This document shows, piece by piece, positions 31,538 to 41,882 of a stretch of 64,000 bases of DNA. Origin of the DNA: Cydia pomonella. Taxonomy: Eukaryota > Arthropoda > Insecta > Lepidoptera > Tortricidae. The position numbers were made by a program, and so were the translations under genes. Position 1 is the stretch's first letter, and each line of letters starts with the position of its first letter. The stretch lies in NCBI RefSeq assembly GCF_033807575.1, contig NC_084714.1, positions 1,086,501-1,150,500 of the forward strand, in the 5' to 3' direction. The notes beneath the pieces are model-generated. The model saw only the letters and a program-made list of their open reading frames with translations, ran no database searches and had not been told where the DNA came from.

Positions 31538-32006
31538 TTTAAGACACATTCGTCAGATTCCTTTTTCGTCAGGTTAAATTATAGCCTGTTTTTTTCGGAC
31601 GGAAACGGAATTCCTCTTTGGACGGAAAAAACTTTGGAATTATTCTGTGATATATGCTTTACCAGTGGATGGAACAATTTAAACAATTCCTTTATAACTT
31701 AACTAGACCGCGGGGCTCCTATATTTGGGCGATTTGCCCTTCGAGCATCTGAAGCTACTTAACGAACCTAACGTACCTATTGATTTAGCATGACGTTCGT
31801 AATACATTACACTTTGGGGAAAAAAGCGTAGGTATATAGGTAGGTTAGGTTCGTTAGGTAGTTTCAGATGCTCGAAGGGCAAACAGCCCAGAAATAGGAG
31901 CCCCGAACGGGGCTCCGTCTAGTTAAGTTGTGAGCAAAATGTTTATGGAAAAGAAACAGTGCGGTTTTATCCTGACGAAAAAGGAATCTGACTAATGTAT
32001 CTTAAA
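31538..32006. mobile_element. Foldback element, outer arms
   Basis: The outer arms match in inverted orientation over about 36 bp (left 31538-31573, right 31971-32006), with core CAGATTCCTTTTTCGTCAGG. A second, independent palindrome sits inside (31696-31929). No coding capacity. It starts only about 50 bp from the right edge of the LTR element. Confidence 0.65.
31696..31929. mobile_element. Inner palindromic MITE with about 80-bp arms
   Basis: The arms open AACTTAACTAGAC and close GTCTAGTTAAGTT. They share GGGGCTCCTAT, TTGCCCTTCGAGCATCTGAA and AACGAACCTAAC. The right arm has an extra 12-bp GC hairpin (GAGCCCCGTTCGGGGCTC). Nested inside the outer foldback. Confidence 0.7.
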
Positions 32007-33068
32007 TCGCTACTCGGTTGCTACTCTTAATATCTGTAGCAGACGGTCTTCCTACTTACAAATGTATAAATTTCATTGTGTCTATATGTAACTAGCAAGT
32101 TTACGACTTAGTAAATGGGAACATGTTAATACTCCCATTCAAACTTTCAAAACTTCCTCAGTAAAATGGTTTAAGTAATTATTTGTTTGTTTGGAGGCGA
32201 CAAAATACAACAGAGGTTTATTAAGTTTTATGAATGAGGGGAAGAGTATTTCATTAAATATAAGCTTCAATATCTCTTGTGTGCTAAATTTCATAATGAA
32301 ATTCTTTGTTATTATGTTTGGATGTATTTGTATACCAAAAACAAACATACCTAAGAATATAAATTGTGTATTTCTATAACGTATATAAGTTTTGAACAAA
32401 TATTGCAAGTTTAGTTTAGAAATGCTACATTTGTTCTACGACTGTCAACATGATTTGTGATATTTGTTAGCTGTCCGGAGTTTGTTTGAACAAGCAATGT
32501 GTTACAAATATCTGCATCCGGGGATTCCGGGGCTGACAGGTGACGTAATAGGGTTTTCATATTTTGTGGTTGTCAACTAAAACCTGGGGTAATCCACATT
32601 TTTTTCCGAGCCAAGTCTACTTTTTAATTTAAGTAATTAAAAGTACCCTCGCCCTTGGGTGAGGAAATGGTTTTCCGTTGTTTTTTATAATGTATGTATG
32701 CCAAAAACTAGACCATAAATTCTTGTGGTTTTTAAGGAAATTAAAATTGATCGATTGATTAATGTATTTACTGGTAAAATTGTTATTTTACATGTTAAGA
32801 TTACATTAAAAATGTACATAATAAGATTAAAATAACTAATAATATTTACAAAAGATAACATTTACAACCAAATCTTTATATTAATTAAAAACATCTTTAT
32901 TTTTTTATTAACGAAATTACCCAATTTCCCTCTGATGATTGATTTGGTTGATTTGCCTTTTTAAATAAATACTCTTGTATATATTTGTTAATAAATGTTA
33001 AAATATTAAGTACGTGAAACTTTTATTAGATCAATTGATGATGAATAAAATTATTATTTTCTTTACAG
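32007..33068. other. Presumed intron upstream of the first CUB exon
   Basis: AT-rich DNA ending in a pyrimidine-rich tract and acceptor (TTTTCTTTACAG). Nothing else is recognised. Confidence 0.4.
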
Positions 33069-33165
33069 TTGCACTTACGACTTCCTGGAGATCACAGAGA
33101 TAGGAGAGAACGCTACAGATGAAGACTGGCTGCATGACCACCACGGCTTGTCAGCTGACAACGAG
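33069..33165 (+). CDS. CUB-domain exon, first of two seen
   Basis: A 97-bp internal exon between a strong acceptor (TTTCTTTACAG) and a donor (GTAAAA). The first base completes a codon from an upstream exon outside recognition, then come 32 codons beginning CTYDFLEITE. The motif C-x-YDFLEI is the third cysteine strand of CUB domains, which are extracellular beta-sandwich modules. It ends in phase 0 and joins in frame to 41499-41718, which supplies the rest of the domain. The other CUB reading frames contain stops. The upstream half of the domain, including its first cysteine pair, is not found in the window. The protein is a secreted or membrane CUB protein; the exact family is unknown (a SOL-1- or Neto-like protein is a guess). 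Confidence 0.85.
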
Positions 33166-33180
33166 GTAAAACTAAATACT

Positions 33181-33567
33181 TCAAATTCAAAATTCAAAAA
33201 ATTATTCTGCAATTAGGCCTCAAGGGCTCTTTTACAAGTCAATACAACATTTATAGTAACATCATATAGTGACATGAAAAATACATAACAACATTTATAA
33301 ATACAATAGCCAATACCTGGGTAAACATTACATTATAATAATCTTAAAATAATTACTACAAAACAACAAAGGTATATAGTCTCTATGGTTAAAAATACAT
33401 TAAATCTGGAGATGTAAAAGGCCCCAATGTCAGGGTACTAATACTAATAAAATTTGGAGGTGTAAAGTCTCTCCAAGTGTCAGAATGAAATTTACTGCGC
33501 GTCTGGACTGTTAAGCTAGCAGTCTCATTGACTAATGCTACAGAAGACATATGTAACTAGTATGTTA
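33181..33567 (-). repeat. 5'-truncated LINE 3' end, family L, reverse copy
   Basis: Its sequence is the complement of 58145-58556: the TTCAAAATTCAAA tail, GGCCTCAAGGGCTC, ACATCATATAGTGACATGAA and AATACCTGGGTAAACATTAC. Only the 3' untranslated part is present. It begins 15 bp downstream of the splice donor of the first CUB exon. Confidence 0.85.
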
Positions 33568-34326
33568 TATAGTGTTGAGTTGCTCACTCGTGAGGCACCT
33601 CATTTGTACCACTCATTTAGTTAAATTGTCGCAGAACTTCACACCGCATAAATGTCATACATCACTCCTCAATTAATTTTACTCATTTACTCGCGCGCAT
33701 CACACACAGCTCTTACCACTCAAACCATTCAAACACTTCAAATTTGAAAAAAAAACTCTCAGCCTTTCAAACTCACTCGCGTTCCTCACAACTCGCAAGA
33801 GAGTCGCGAGGCGCTCGGTGCTCGCCGACATTCAAATGAAGAAATGAGTCATTGACGTCATCGCATTCATCGCTCACACTATCAACTGCCCAACTACAAA
33901 CCTTATTGCAAGGACAAAAGGTCCACCGAGAAATGCGTTGTGTTTATTCACTCGCCTCACTGTGACATCCCTCAAAAATCCTTTCAAAACAAGGGCCTGA
34001 CACTCTTTGATAGAGAAAGATAGTCTTATTGCGATTCCTATAAGAGGAAAGAGAAAATAGTGCAATGCTTTGTCTTTATCACCGACCGGGTTTTTTTTCA
34101 TGGTCGGGTTATGGCAGCTTAGGAAGGAGGCTGATGGCGATATACAGAAATTTATAAGAGTGAAAGAGACAAAATCCCGTAAGATGCCATACATTAAACT
34201 GTCAATCATATTGTCAAGAGTGCTAGTAAACAAAGTGGTTTTCTTATTGTAGAAGTTTTATAAAGTGAATGATTGTGTTTATTGAGTATTTAATGGAGGT
34301 GTAAGAAGTTTTTACGTACAATTAAC

Positions 34327-34397
34327 ATGGTGGGGTGTTCAGTGGTTGCCTACAAAAGCAATAGCTTGCGAAAATAAGCGGGTGTAACATTTTATGC
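34327..34397 (+). pseudogene. THAP-domain relic, exon 1
   Basis: ATG 34327 opens MVGCSVVAYKSNSLRK, then an in-frame TAA at 34375-34377, then AGVTFYA up to a donor GTAAGT at 34398. THAP zinc fingers start with C-x2-4-C, usually GC-VV-GC; here the first Cys is kept but the second position is Tyr. With the stop and the lost ligand it cannot make a working finger. It joins to exon 2 in phase 2. Confidence 0.75.
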
Positions 34398-34666
34398 GTA
34401 AGTACAAGTTTTTCGTATTTTGATCATGTATTTCTTTCTCAAATCTCTCAGGAACAAAGTTACTGAGTTACATCATTAGTTGGATTATGAAAAACTTTAT
34501 AAAATAGGAGATATCAGTAAATTATTGCTAAAAATAAAACAGAAAGTTTGGTTATGTAAACCAGTCAAATTCAGTAGTATTTTATTTAGGGTTGCAATCA
34601 AATAGAAAAAAAGTCCCCTGCAATTACCCCATATTTCGGGAGTTTTAAGCTATTTGATATTTCCAG

Positions 34667-34850
34667 CTTTCCGACGGAGGATAAAATTGTTAAAGAATGG
34701 ATTGCGGGAACTGGAAAATCAAATTGGATGCCTCACAAATACTCGCGTATTTGTTCCAAACATTTTGAACAACATTGTGTCCGCAAACTGGGAAAACGAA
34801 CTTTCATCGAAAAGTTTTCTTTTCCAACCTTGTTCATAGAGTTCATACAC
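34667..34850 (+). pseudogene. THAP-domain relic, exon 2
   Basis: It follows an acceptor (TTGATATTTCCAG) and ends at a donor GTAAGT at 34851. The joined frame reads FPTEDKIVKEWIAG, then NWMPHKYSRICSKHFEQHC and GKRTFI, closing with FPTLF, which resembles the AVPTIF box that ends THAP domains. The conserved Trp, Pro and the C-x2-H ligand pair (ICSKH) are all present, and exon 2 has no stop. THAP domains bind DNA in animal regulatory proteins and in P- and Kolobok-type transposases. No transposase core is seen downstream, so its origin is open. Confidence 0.8.
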
Positions 34851-34899
34851 GTAAGTTGGCTGTTATTAAATAAGTAATAGTAACAAGTGGGAATACCTA

Positions 34900-35340
34900 A
34901 CCGTTACACTATAAGAGACCACAGACTTACACTATTAGAGTTGGTACATCTTAACAAAGGTCTCACAGTGTTTTGAAGTATTTATTTGGGTTCTTGGTAC
35001 ACGGGTCGTCTATGGGTTTTAATAGTATTAAACTCTAACAAATTATTGGGGGTAATTACTGGGAATTAAAAATCCTACCCATTACCAGTGAGAATTTTAT
35101 TTTCCAGTAGTTACCAGTGGTAAAAGGTGGGAATAAAATTAGTGTAACCACCTGTGGTAAAAGGTGGACAAAAGTTCCTAGTAGTTACCACTAGTAATAA
35201 CTTGGTGGTAACTAGTAGGAATAACCCGTTGTACTATTTATTAAGACCACAGACTTAAATTTTTAAATTATTTCTTTGGAGGCTTGGTACATGGGATTAC
35301 GGATTATATGAGTATTAAACTCTAAAATAATGTATTTATT
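34900..35340. repeat. Internally repetitive block (TACCAGTGGTAA-type)
   Basis: Related words recur: GACCACAGACTTA at both ends, TTGGTACA(C/T)GGG twice, and alternations of GTAGTTACCA(G/C)T and GGTAA in the middle. It looks like a small element with direct terminal similarity. The type is unknown. Confidence 0.4.
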
Positions 35341-35658
35341 AAAATTGATTAATACTATCCCGCAGGAGAGGAGAGAGAAAATTATTTTCTTCATAAACCT
35401 TTATCAATTTTTTTCATTCCACTGATCGACAGCTAAAGAGCACCATGTCGTCGGCGTTACTTATGTTTGTAATTTTAACCACCGGTTGAACAGCCAATCA
35501 TGGTGCTGCTGAGCTCGACAATCAGCGGATTAACATCAATGATAAACAGTCGTAGAGTAGTCCTCCACACTGAGCTCTTTAACCGTTCGAGACTACCTAA
35601 CGGAGCTAATATAACAAAAATTTTCTAACGGTGTGTTTCAGAACCAAAATAGCACTCT

Positions 35659-36005
35659 CAGTAGGGCATTATCGCGAGAAGAAATCTAATCAACTTATTT
35701 CTAAAATATATAAATTTAATGTTTTCCTACTCATAATCACGAGCTCCTTCGATCTTACTAGAAGAATAAAAGCGTCCAAAATTTTACGTTTAGTGTTTGA
35801 AATATGGTAACGGATTGGTTACAATATTTCAAACACTTTGTACGGCGGTTACAAAATGGAGAGTAGGTAAAATCACTGAAAATTTTGGGACATTTCCTTT
35901 CTCCTACCTTATTTTCTTTAAAGAGCTCGTTATTCTGAGTAGGAAAAAAATAAAATTTTCCTACGTTAGAAAAAAAATCGATTTCTTCTCGCGAAAATGC
36001 CCAGT
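35659..36005. mobile_element. 347-bp near-continuous palindrome
   Basis: The outer ends CAGTAGGGCATTATCGCGAG and its complement (TCTCGCGAAAATGCCCAGT) pair. The arms also pair along TTTTCCTACTCA, GAGCTC and CCAAAATTTT, and meet at GTGTTTGAAATATGGTAAC / GTTACAATATTTCAAACAC around a 6-base centre. The two arms differ by several substitutions. No coding capacity. Confidence 0.7.
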
Positions 36006-36102
36006 AATCACACCAGCTCAAAAATCAAATTATGTATCACCTAACACTGCGTATCTACAGAGGTGTCGCTCAAGCACACCGTCAAGAACCTTCGCTGCAA
36101 TA

Positions 36103-36174
36103 GGGTTGTTTCCATTTTGAAATGCTTGTATTATATAATTATTTACCAAATTATGGCCTAAAATTCAATTTATT
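36103..36174 (-). repeat. MITE family K, one end only
   Basis: It opens GGGTTGTTTCCATTTT after a TA and shares GCTTGTATTA and GCCTAAAATTCAA with the complement of the right end of 9273-9746. The rest of the copy is absent or replaced by the adjacent palindrome. Confidence 0.65.
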
Positions 36175-36311
36175 TGTGTTGTTCTCAAGTAAAAGGTACC
36201 GCATTGTCGCTTATCATAAGGACGCTCTTACAGGTTATTCGTATAGAGAGCAAGCAAATTGTATCCTTATGGTAAGCGACTATGTGGTACCTTTTACTTG
36301 AGAACGACACA
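36175..36311. mobile_element. Palindromic MITE (GTTCTCAAGTAAAAGGTACC)
   Basis: Arms of about 50 bp run from TGTGTTGTTCTCAAG to CTTGAGAACGACACA and share the AAAAGGTACC and GTCGCTTA words. It abuts the truncated family K end, so it may have inserted into that MITE. Confidence 0.7.
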
Positions 36312-38262
36312 TTTAATTATTATTTCTAGTAAGTACAGTTATAATAATATAAGTTTTGAATAAAGAAATTACCTTTTTTGATAGTTTATCCTTTTTTTTA
36401 TTCCTACAATCACCTAATCTTATATCAACTCAAAACTTCATATAGGTAAGTAAGGCTTACGTACAAATTACTACAAAAACAAATAATCCGGTATGTTCGC
36501 GATTTCTCTTGCGATACTTCGCAAGTTAGGGAGTCAAAATGGCGACTCACTCATTACGTAATTTAAGTACTTGTTGCATCGTTTTCCTATTACATTTTAG
36601 GGTAATTTTTTGCGACCATGGTATCCCCATATTATGATGTCATGATGACGTCATATATGTCTTTCTCTTACCCCTGGTCGCTCGGCTTCTTGTCTAGTTA
36701 TATTGTATGTCTATGTTTCAAAATGAAACAATGAATTAGATTTACCGAAAGAGGGAGTGAGACAGACACGCGCCGTGCTTCAATAACACCTCATCGAAAA
36801 TACGTTAAAAATGAAACACGAAAGAAAACAAGCGTAAGCGTCCGCAAGCTTACATACATATTACGTCATTTTGATCCTAGCATTGCTAAGTTACTTGTCA
36901 AAAGCGAAAAATCTAAGTCATCAAAGAACCTACCGAAGAAAGTTTTTTCTCTCTGTCGCACTTGTAATTTCATACGTAAGTGCGACAGCAAAGCAAAACT
37001 TCGTGGTTCGCGGTAGGCCTCCATATTTGTTAGCTATTATTGTACTAACGCGCATACCAGTATAACCTGACCTCAAGACTCATATTGCTGGTGTCATGTA
37101 TAATCTGAATCAATTAGACTGGACAGTGAAATGGTTACTTGATAAGCGATTGAAATGCCAACCAAGTCTCACTGGGCATTTACGAAGCTAGCTTAGTTAG
37201 AAACAGTTATCGTTTAAGAGACCAAAATATTATTTAAATTATTGAAATATAATATAGTGGCGTACACAAAATATGATATTTTACATTAGTTTATTAATAA
37301 AAAAGTAAATATAATTTGTATAGGTGAAATAAACATGTACATTTTAACGATTTGAATTTGTAATACTTTTTGTTAACGTGCTTCGTATAGTATTTCGATC
37401 ATTTATGATTTTGACATATTTATAGTACGAGAAACTCGAAAAAGTTGTTCGTAATCTTTAGTTGTGTTTTATAAATAGTGATCAGTGACCATTCTTATAA
37501 TTATACCAAAATAACAATATATTAACATTGTTTTCGCGATAAAATATACCTGTGGGTCTTTCTTTGTGTCTTTTGCATACAAAAATCAAGTGTATATTAC
37601 ACGCCGGTGGCATTACCGCGCGAACGTTATTGAGGCTTTCGTTTGTTATCATATTACAATGCTATTATTACTGATAAATTATGAGGTGGTAAGTTAGTAA
37701 TTTCTATATAATAATGGTACAAAAAATATTGGATTTGTTCTCCTTAGTTTGTTAATTGTTTGTCTGGCAGTTTATGGTTAGTATTTATTTCAATATATGA
37801 ATGTTAAACTTAAAATGATATCAAGTAGCAAGGATTGATACTGAACAATCTAACAATAAAAATAATAAACTGCTAAATTAGAACAAGTTTCATAAAAGCA
37901 TCATATTAAGTTGCAATAGGATGTATGTACTTTAACTCCTTAGTTTGATTCTTAAATGTATGTCTTCTGTTGTTAAAAGTTCTGTTTTAAACCTCCAGAA
38001 TTGCACTCCAAGTAAATATTTAAAAGGAAGTTTAGCAATGCCTAAATATGTATTTACATTAAATATGGTTTGCTGCCATTGGAGTTGATGGAATATTCGA
38101 TGCTGCAAAAGTGCTAGTACCTCTCCTCATTTGAAGTAAGACATTGTAACACCTCATTTTAGAGAATGAGGTACTCATACAAACTCATTTTAAATTGATG
38201 TCCTACCCATCACTAATGTTATAGCTATACTTCCCATAGTTATAGCTATATACATTTTTTTA
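36312..38262 (+). other. Intron sequence, little recognised
   Basis: Around 36920-37020 an imperfect foldback (CCTACCGAAGAAAG ... CGCGGTAGG) may be a MITE. The rest is AT-rich and unassigned. Confidence 0.35.
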
Positions 38263-38421
38263 TACTACGTCGGTAGCAAGCATGCATACATACTGATAGT
38301 AAGCACTGTAAGCAGTCTCCGTAGCCTACGGACGCCTGTAACTCCAAAGGTGTTACTTACGCGTTGCTGACCCTAACACTCCGCACCTTCGTCGAGCTCT
38401 GGCAACCTTACTCACCGGCAA
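38263..38421 (+). repeat. Family C retroposon copy
   Basis: It contains TACTACGTCGGTAGCAAGCA, GCAGTCTCCGTAGCCTACGG, GTGTTACTTACGCGTTGC and ends CTTACTCACCGGCAA. It matches 42769-42930 in the same order. Confidence 0.7.
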
Positions 38422-38649
38422 GCACACAACACTGTGGAGGTATTTCCCCAGCTGGGCTCTGCTCTAAATCTGGAATGACATCCGCTGTGCTGTGCCCTGC
38501 CACTCAAAGAAAGATGACATTCACAGTGCCCATTCCTCTCTTTTGGACTTAATTTAAGGACATACCCGCATCCACAACATATAAAAAGAAACTTACTTCT
38601 GTCCGGGACTTTTTGTGCATAGAATGATTTGCTCAATAAAAACTCCTCT

Positions 38650-38765
38650 GGCCTTCTTTGGGATACACAGTATCTCCATAGAAAATTTCATGTAGATCGG
38701 TTCAGCAGTTTAAGCGTGAAGAGATAATAGACCGACAGACAGACAGTCACTTTAATATCAGAACT
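38650..38765 (+). repeat. Dispersed repeat with (CAGA)n-like end
   Basis: It includes GAAAATTTCATGTAGATCGG, TTCAGCAGTTTAAGCGTGAA and ACCGACAGACAGACAG, a combination common in lepidopteran interspersed repeats as I know them. Boundaries are approximate. Confidence 0.5.
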
Positions 38766-38989
38766 ATCAATAATACACTTAACTATTCAATGGTAGATCT
38801 TATGTAATTGCAATAAGGTTTACGAATGGTCAGCTAACTCTGTCAAATCCTACTGACTGCGCCAATCAAGATCACCCGTATGTACACCTAGGTAGAATCT
38901 TGGAGAAACGAATCCAAAATATTGTACCCAACACCTACGTATGTGACCCAATATTCATTTGTAAATAAATCATTCATTCATTCGTATTA

Positions 38990-39157
38990 GGCTGTGTTTT
39001 CACAAATGTGCGAGGACGTGTAACGAGGGATGTGTTTTTCAGAACCAATAGTATCACTGCACGCAGAGGGAAGAAAACAAATGAAGTGATTCTATTGGTT
39101 CTTACCAAACACATCCCTCGCTACGCATCTTCGCACATACCTGGTCGAAACGCAGCC
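38990..39157. mobile_element. PIF/Harbinger-type MITE with TTA duplication
   Basis: Ends GGCTGTGTTTTCAC and GTCGAAACGCAGCC are inverted and flanked by TTA on each side (38987-38989 and 39158-39160). The inner arms share GAGGGATGTGTTT and AAGAACCAATAGAATC-type words. A 3-bp TWA target fits PIF/Harbinger. No coding capacity in 168 bp. Confidence 0.75.
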
Positions 39158-39534
39158 TTAGCCAGGAGTGTCACAACGGTCCCAAATAACGAAGTCGATT
39201 CTTCTAATTCGCCATTAATGTGTTACCAAAAAATGTACTTCCCTAAACCTGATTGAGACAATATCGATCACGTTTTATGTCAAAGAAAGTAAAAAGAACC
39301 CTCTCTTAAGCTTAAATTCTCACGTCAATAGGTATTGGCTTCGCTAAATCCCTGTTTGTTTTATAAGCACGTCCCACGGGTTAGAACTGAGCAGCATTCA
39401 CACTACAAAATCTTAACTTGATACTTTTTTAATGAAAACTATAGCGAACGATAAAACCATTAAGACGTTTTTGAGTAACCGCAAAAAGTTCTTCCTCCTT
39501 AGTAAAACGACGTACAAAGAGCTACGATGGTCCC

Positions 39535-40199
39535 TTTTTAGGGTTCCGTAGCCAAATGGCATAAAACGGAACCCTTATAGTTTCGCCATGTCCGTCTGTC
39601 TGTCTGTCTGTCCGAGACTTTGCTCCGTGGTCGTTAGTGCTAGAAAGCTGAAATTTGGCATGGATATATAAATCAATAAAGCCGACAAAGTCGTACAATA
39701 AAATCTAAAATTTTTTTTTTTTAGGGTACCTCCCCTACACGTAAAGTGGGGGTGAAATTTTTTTTTCGCTTCAACACTAGAGTGTGTGGTATCGTTGGAA
39801 AGGTCTTTCAAAACTAATGGGGGTTTTCAAGAAACATTTTTTGGTAAAGTGAATATATTCGGAGATAATCACTCCGAAAGAAAAAAAAATGTGTCCCCCC
39901 CCCCTCTAACTTTTGAACCATAGGTCCAAAAAATATGAAAAAAATCGTGGAAGTAGAGCTTAAGAAAGACAATAAATGAAAACTATAGCGGACATGATTA
40001 GTTTAGCTGTTTTTGAGTTATCGCAAAAAGTTTTCCCTTCATAGTAAAAAGACTTATTTTAATTAGGTACTGATTATGCAAATTTGCCTATTGGTTAACA
40101 ATTTACTATACTTTAAGCTCCAGTTTAGCTTATTGTGACGGAAGAGTAACTACGGATCCCTACACTGAGCGTGGCCCGACATGCTCTTGGCCGGTTTTA
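39535..40199 (+). repeat. Family D repeat, copy 2
   Basis: Long copy in + orientation from TTTTTAGGGTTCCGTAGCC to CATGCTCTTGGCCGGTTTTA. The TCTG block has about four units. It lies inside the CUB intron. Confidence 0.85.
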
Positions 40200-40211
40200 T
40201 TTTATTTTTAT

Positions 40212-40527
40212 TATAAAGTGATCAGCGATTGGCCCTAGTCACACCTGATGGAAAGCGAAGACAGAGCCTAAGACGGAGCTCACCGGTTCAGTAGTAGCCT
40301 ATTCACTCTTGCTTTAAAGAAACCGAGATCATATTTATCAGGCAATACAGATGGTCGGAGCGCATTTCATTCTTTAGGCGTCCGTACCAAAAAGACCGCA
40401 AACCGTTTCGTGCGAACAAATGGAATGTTTACTACGAACGGGTGCATTCGTTCCCCACGCCTGGAATTCCGATGATGGAAAGGGGAAGGTGGGATCAGGT
40501 CGTGCAGTTCCTGTGCGCTCTCCCCGG
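40212..40527 (+). repeat. LINE-like dispersed fragment
   Basis: It includes GATCAGCGATTGGCCCTAGT, CACACCTGATGGAAAGCG and CTTTAAAGAAACCGAGATCA. GC is higher than the surrounding intron. No intact frame. Probably a LINE 3' part, from memory of similar lepidopteran repeats. Confidence 0.45.
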
Positions 40528-41360
40528 ATTGTATCCTTATAATGTAGATGATACTTACTATTAATAGCCCCCATTTAAAGCAGTCTATTATGATAGAAAG
40601 GTAACTACGGAACCCTACACTGTGCATGACATTTATGGCACAACAGATCATGTTCAAAATAATTTCACTTGATACGTTATTGATTATGATACTAACTTCA
40701 CACGACAGCATCATGTATTTCTAAATATATATATTTTCTGTTTTCTGGAAATGCCAATGATATTGCGCTTGTGTCTTCTCGGGGCTAGATTCGAACCGGT
40801 AGTAGTTTTTGACATCCGTAAGTGTTCAATTAACAAATATAGATTCTCATTTGTAGTTTGCACGATTCAGCCTACATTTCGTGCGGACCAACAAGCGAGT
40901 GAGTTTCGTATCATATCAATAAAAAAATATGTTTATATTTTTTAAAGTCTGAATTGGCCTCTAAGGTGTAACTCAAGGGACGATATTCTACCGCTTTATC
41001 TTCGTACCAGCTTTATCAACTTGAGTTGGGGGATGGGGGTGGTTTTGATGTAAACAAGTTGTTGAAAGGTGTCGTTCACATTTTCACATATGTGTATTGA
41101 GTGCCTGGTGGAACTGTGTGTACTATTATTTACTGTCAACTTAAGAATGATTGTATTCGTACAATTCGTACACTTGCCTTCAAGTGGTTAGAAATAATGT
41201 CACAGAATAAGTAACAATATTTCACGCTAATGTGTCAATTTTAATTTTATGAATAGGCATCGAGTGCGGCGCCTGAAGGCGTGTTCTGATTATAATAACA
41301 GATTATGAATTTGATTCTACCTCCCTAAGGCGTGTAAAGAAAAAGTAAGGAAGATTCACA
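40528..41360 (+). other. Intron sequence, nothing assigned
   Basis: No exon or bounded repeat is recognised between the LINE-like fragment and the tRNA-like head. Confidence 0.35.
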
Positions 41361-41437
41361 CGCCTCTGTAGCTCAGTTGGTTAAAAGCGATCGAAACGGT
41401 GTTCCGATAGGTCGCAAGTTTAAGTCTTGTCCAAAAC
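41361..41437 (+). repeat. tRNA-like SINE head
   Basis: GCCTCTGTAGCTCAGTTGG gives an A-box-like start and GGTCGCAAGTTTAAGTC a B-box-like end at tRNA spacing. The stems do not pair well, so it is a degenerate SINE head and not a tRNA gene. Confidence 0.5.
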
Positions 41438-41498
41438 GGTGAATTTTTCCTTTAATATGAAAATGATGGTCGCTTTTGTATATCGGTCTTTTCAACAG

Positions 41499-41718
41499 GT
41501 ATGGGAAGAATCCGAGACCCTCCTCCCCGAATCAGACGCCATAAGCGCAGGCTGGTTGCGTGACGGCGTTTTCCCCTCGCGGCGTCTGTGCGGTGATTGG
41601 ACAGCCAAACTCAAGCTACTCCGCTACCGGTCGCGCGGGAACGCCCTGCGCATACGCTTCCGTGCTGATCACGAGCGCCATCTAGCGGGGTTTAAGGCCA
41701 AGGTTGCTGTCGCTGACT
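41499..41718 (+). CDS. CUB-domain exon, second of two seen
   Basis: A 220-bp internal exon after the acceptor TTTTCAACAG and before the donor GTGAGT. It joins in phase 0 to 33069-33165, ends in phase 1, and encodes 73 full codons. VWEESETLLPESDA continues an acidic loop; then RRLCGDWTAKLKLLRY and GNALRIRFRADHERHLAGFK form the typical CUB end (LCG, S/R-GN-L-I-F-x-D, GF-A). The fourth CUB cysteine is in LCG and would pair with the Cys of the first exon. Between these two cysteines lie 61 residues, where about 20 is usual, so the loop is enlarged. GC content and codon use differ sharply from the AT-rich flanks, as expected for constrained coding DNA. Confidence 0.88.
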
Positions 41719-41750
41719 GTGAGTACATACGCTTAATTCACTTTTGAGAG

Positions 41751-41882
41751 ACCCCACACTTGCATTTTCTAAGCGTCAGCGTCTAGTCTACTCTATGGCT
41801 GCTGCTCGACGAAACTGCGCAGTGACACCATTTTCCATAGCGCCGACTCGACACCGACGCTCAAAAGACGTTAGTATGGGGT
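41751..41882. mobile_element. Small inverted-repeat element next to the CUB exon
   Basis: It opens ACCCCACACT and closes AGTATGGGGT, with inner GCGTCAGCGTC / GACGCTC pairing. It begins 32 bp downstream of the second CUB exon, within the next intron. Confidence 0.5.

Larger units (their letters stand above)
33166..41498 (+). other. 8.3-kb intron within the CUB domain
   Basis: Bounded by the donor GTAAAA and the acceptor TTTTCAACAG, with phase 0 at both ends. It holds a reverse LINE tail 15 bp after the donor, a THAP relic, a 347-bp palindrome, several MITEs and one family D repeat. Confidence 0.8.

Noticed and set aside
33874..34233. 119-codon - strand frame upstream of the THAP relic
   Set aside because: Low-complexity hydrophobic translation. 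The + strand here looks like repeat or leader sequence of the THAP locus.
41361..41437. tRNA gene
   Set aside because: A- and B-box-like words are present but the stems do not pair; kept as a SINE head.
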